Shown here: positions 4,715-6,272 of the stretch, piece by piece
Layout of the letters: every line of letters starts with the position of its first letter
How positions within the stretch are numbered: the stretch's first letter is position 1
NCBI GenBank assembly: GCA_039583695.1
Contig: JAVKSL010000130.1
Span: 1-6,272 of the forward strand
DNA from: JAVKSL01 sp039583695
GTDB lineage: Bacteria > Actinomycetota > Acidimicrobiia > Acidimicrobiales > JAJPHD01
Direction: 5' to 3'
Length of the DNA stretch: 6,272 nucleotides
The notes under the pieces: generated by a model
The model's input: only the letters and a program-made list of their open reading frames with translations
Told to the model about the DNA's origin: nothing
The model's database searches: none
Program-made: the position numbers and the translations under genes

Positions 4715-5861
4715 CTACGCGCCGCTCACGGTGACGACGACGGAGTGGTAACCGCTGGCCCCGGCGGGAGCCGGCGGCTGGTCCTGGGGGTCCTGGAGCT
4801 GTCCGTCGGCGTCCCTGGCTCGCACCCTTATGCGGTGGAGACCAGGCTGGGCCTCCCAGCTCAGGACCCACTGGACCCAGGTGTCAGGTCCGAGAGCTTG
4901 GGCCAGGCGGGCAGGGCGCCAAGGGCCGTCGTCGACCTGGATCTCGACACCGGAGATGCCCCGGGGAGGAGCCCACGCCACCCCGGCGACCACGCTGGTG
5001 CCAGGAGCTAGCGTTCGGTTCGGCCGAGGTACGGCGATGCGGGATCCGATCTTGATCGGCGCTTGTTGCGCCCAATCTCGGGGCACCCAAAATGCGTCGA
5101 AGGCCTCGAAAGTGGTGAGTTCCAGCTCGGTCACCCACTTGGTGGCAGACACGTAGCCATACAGACCGGCGACGATGAGTCGGGCTGGAAACCCATGCTC
5201 GATCGGTAGGGGCTGGCCGTTCATGCCCACGGCCAGAAGGGCAACCCTGCCGTCCAGGGCGGCGGCGGTGGGAAATCCCACGGTGAAGCCGTCCACGGAG
5301 CGTCCCACGACCTGGGTGGCCCCGGGGTGCACCCCGGCACGCGCCAGCAGCCTGTCAAGGGGAACCCCAAGCCACCGGGCGGTGCCTATCAGTGGTCCGC
5401 CAACCGGATTGCCCACGCACTCGACGGTGACGTCGGCCTCGCTCAAAGGGAGCGCCAGCACCTCGCAAACGACAGCTCGTAAGGGTGCGAGACCATGCCG
5501 GTCACGCGAAGCGACCAGGTAGTTGGGTCGATCTGAGGGAGCTGGATAGCGGTGTCCACCCGGTAGAAGCGGTCATTGGCGGTGACGAGCGGGGTCAGTC
5601 CTGGGATGCCGAGAGATGCTCCCGTCGGCGGGGGGGCGAGACGTCGCGCGGCTCGGGGTAACACCACCCGGATCCTCGCCAGGTTGGCTGCGGAAGCGCT
5701 GATGGGGCCGAGCGGATCGCCTCTCCGGCCACCGAGGCGATTGCGGAGGGCACGATGGGTAGGAGTCCTGCCGACAGCTGGGTCACGGCCAGGGCCAAAC
5801 CCCCAGCCACGGCGCCGGCTAACCCGGCCCGAAGCTTCGGCCCCCTGCTCCAGGCGCTCAC
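4715..5861 (-). pseudogene. Molybdopterin-dependent sulfite-oxidase-family oxidoreductase, broken over three frames
   Basis: The family oxidises sulfite or reduces sulfoxides with a molybdenum cofactor. Piece 1 (frame of GTG 5861, to about 5710) gives the first membrane helix (AGAVAGGLALAVTQLSAGL, then VPSAIASVAGEAI). Piece 2 (another frame, about 5700 to 5467) gives ARIRVVLPRAARRL, GASLGIPGLTPLVTANDRFYR and GMVSHPYELSF. Piece 3 (4715-5464, third frame) gives EVLALPLSEADVTVECVGN with the presumed Mo-ligating cysteine (codon 5419-5417), GGPLIGTARWLGVPL, and a dimerisation domain ending GYHSVVVTVSGA. The further helices that membrane-anchored relatives carry between pieces 1 and 2 are missing, so one out-of-frame internal deletion near 5700-5715 explains that junction. 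Around 5466, TTTGCGAGGTG looks like a one-base loss, since restoring a base would give SF-x-EVLALPL. The GTG start has GGGAG 6 bases upstream and overlaps the preceding TGA by 4 bases. Family assignment is strong; activity is unlikely unless these are assembly errors. Confidence 0.8.
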
Positions 5862-6211
5862 TCACGGCTCCCAGTGACGGGTCCGTGGCGTTCGGTCGGG
5901 ACGTTGGCGTTCTCCACTGGGACTCTGCGGTCCAAGGCGATCAGATAGGCGGCCAGGGCTACCAGGAAGACGCCGTACCAGGTCCAATCCTCGCCGGGGA
6001 CGTAGTGCACAGCAACGTGACCCAAAAAGACGTTCATCCAGTGCTCGTGGGGGATGTGGGGGATGATGAGGAGGTCGGGGAACATGGCGTATATATGGGC
6101 GAGCACCACCCAGGCCCAAGGCCACGGGACCGGTCGCCGCCTGATGGTCACCAGGACAGCCATTACCACCAGGGCTGCCGAGGCACCAACGAAGAAGGGG
6201 CCTCCCGGCAT
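5858..6211 (-). CDS. Small histidine-rich integral membrane protein, function unknown
   Basis: 117 residues with about three hydrophobic segments: 5-22 (PFFVGASAALVVMAVLV), 30-52 (around WVVLAHIYAMFPDLLIIPH) and 78-93 (WYGVFLVALAAYLIAL). Between the second and third, histidines cluster with acidic residues (FPDLLIIPHIPHEHWMN, LGHVAVHY). This faintly recalls the H/D clusters of membrane-bound metal-dependent hydrolases such as the YdjM/DUF457 type, but the likeness is not enough to name it. The tail (about 97-117) is polar. The ATG at 6211 has no Shine-Dalgarno and an in-frame TGA lies only four codons upstream. The neighbouring frame just upstream reads LTHIYAG, so the true N-terminus may lie in another frame. 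The stop overlaps the start of the molybdenum oxidoreductase by 4 bases, so the two were one operon. It may have been a partner subunit; I do not recognise the family. Confidence 0.6.
   Translation of the reverse strand: MPGGPFFVGASAALVVMAVLVTIRRRPVPWPWAWVVLAHIYAMFPDLLIIPHIPHEHWMNVFLGHVAVHYVPGEDWTWYGVFLVALAAYLIALDRRVPVENANVPTERHGPVTGSRE
5868..5872 (-). promoter_or_regulatory. Ribosome binding site for the broken oxidoreductase
   Basis: Minus-strand GGGAG lies 6 bases before GTG 5861 and only 2 bases before GTG 5865. It therefore selects the frame that encodes the membrane helix. The GTG overlaps the TGA of the preceding gene (5860-5858), indicating translational coupling. Confidence 0.5.
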
Positions 6212-6272
6212 AGATGTGGGTCAACCAGTGGGAACAGGTGTACGCTCATGAGGCAGGACGTGAGTGATCGGG

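Noticed and set aside
4578..4871. Minus-strand 97-codon frame ending in a protein-like stretch (YVRRLLDVDLTNQDYVRGL)
   Set aside because: Most of it overlaps the strongly supported oxidoreductase C-terminus in another frame, and no family is recognised. Only the last ~45 codons lie in otherwise non-coding sequence.
5443..5861. Programmed ribosomal frameshifting to explain the split oxidoreductase
   Set aside because: No slippery heptamer followed by a clear structure is visible at about 5466, and two separate phase changes plus missing helices fit damage or sequence error better.

Overview
The window is GC-rich, with GTG starts, 4-base GTGA gene overlaps, a possible leaderless promoter and TANNNT-type -10 boxes. 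These point to an actinobacterium, or a similar high-GC lineage. No rRNA, tRNA, CRISPR array or recognisable transposase gene is visible, and the species cannot be named from the sequence.

Left part (about 17-2545, minus strand): a co-directional operon for thiol-disulfide chemistry at or outside the membrane. In order of transcription it holds a CcdA/DsbD-type membrane electron carrier with a CC pair in each core motif, a membrane-anchored redoxin with a CQPC active site and a lysine-rich tail, a small glutaredoxin-like protein (CVFC), and a TlpA/ResA-like protein. The last one loses its family match exactly where its CxxC should be, close to the window edge, so it is broken or at a rearrangement junction. 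The genes are tightly packed (4-base overlap, 5-base gap, short gap).

Middle (2546-3945): a 142-base divergent control region has an almost identical ACT(A/G)CTACACT element over the -10 box of each promoter. The plus-strand gene (2688-3890) encodes a 400-residue fusion of an unrecognised probably beta-rich domain to an Lgt-like membrane domain. Key Lgt catalytic positions are replaced, two of them by cysteine. It probably works with the CcdA-redoxin operon in a common extracytoplasmic redox task; this is inference. A short GC-rich convergent region separates it from the next gene.

Right part (3946-6272, minus strand): a short CDF-like cation transporter; a molybdopterin-dependent sulfite-oxidase-family gene spread over three reading frames (an apparent internal deletion plus a one-base frameshift); and a small histidine-rich membrane protein whose stop overlaps the start of the broken oxidoreductase. 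The two damaged genes suggest a decaying accessory region or assembly errors, and reads are needed to decide between these.
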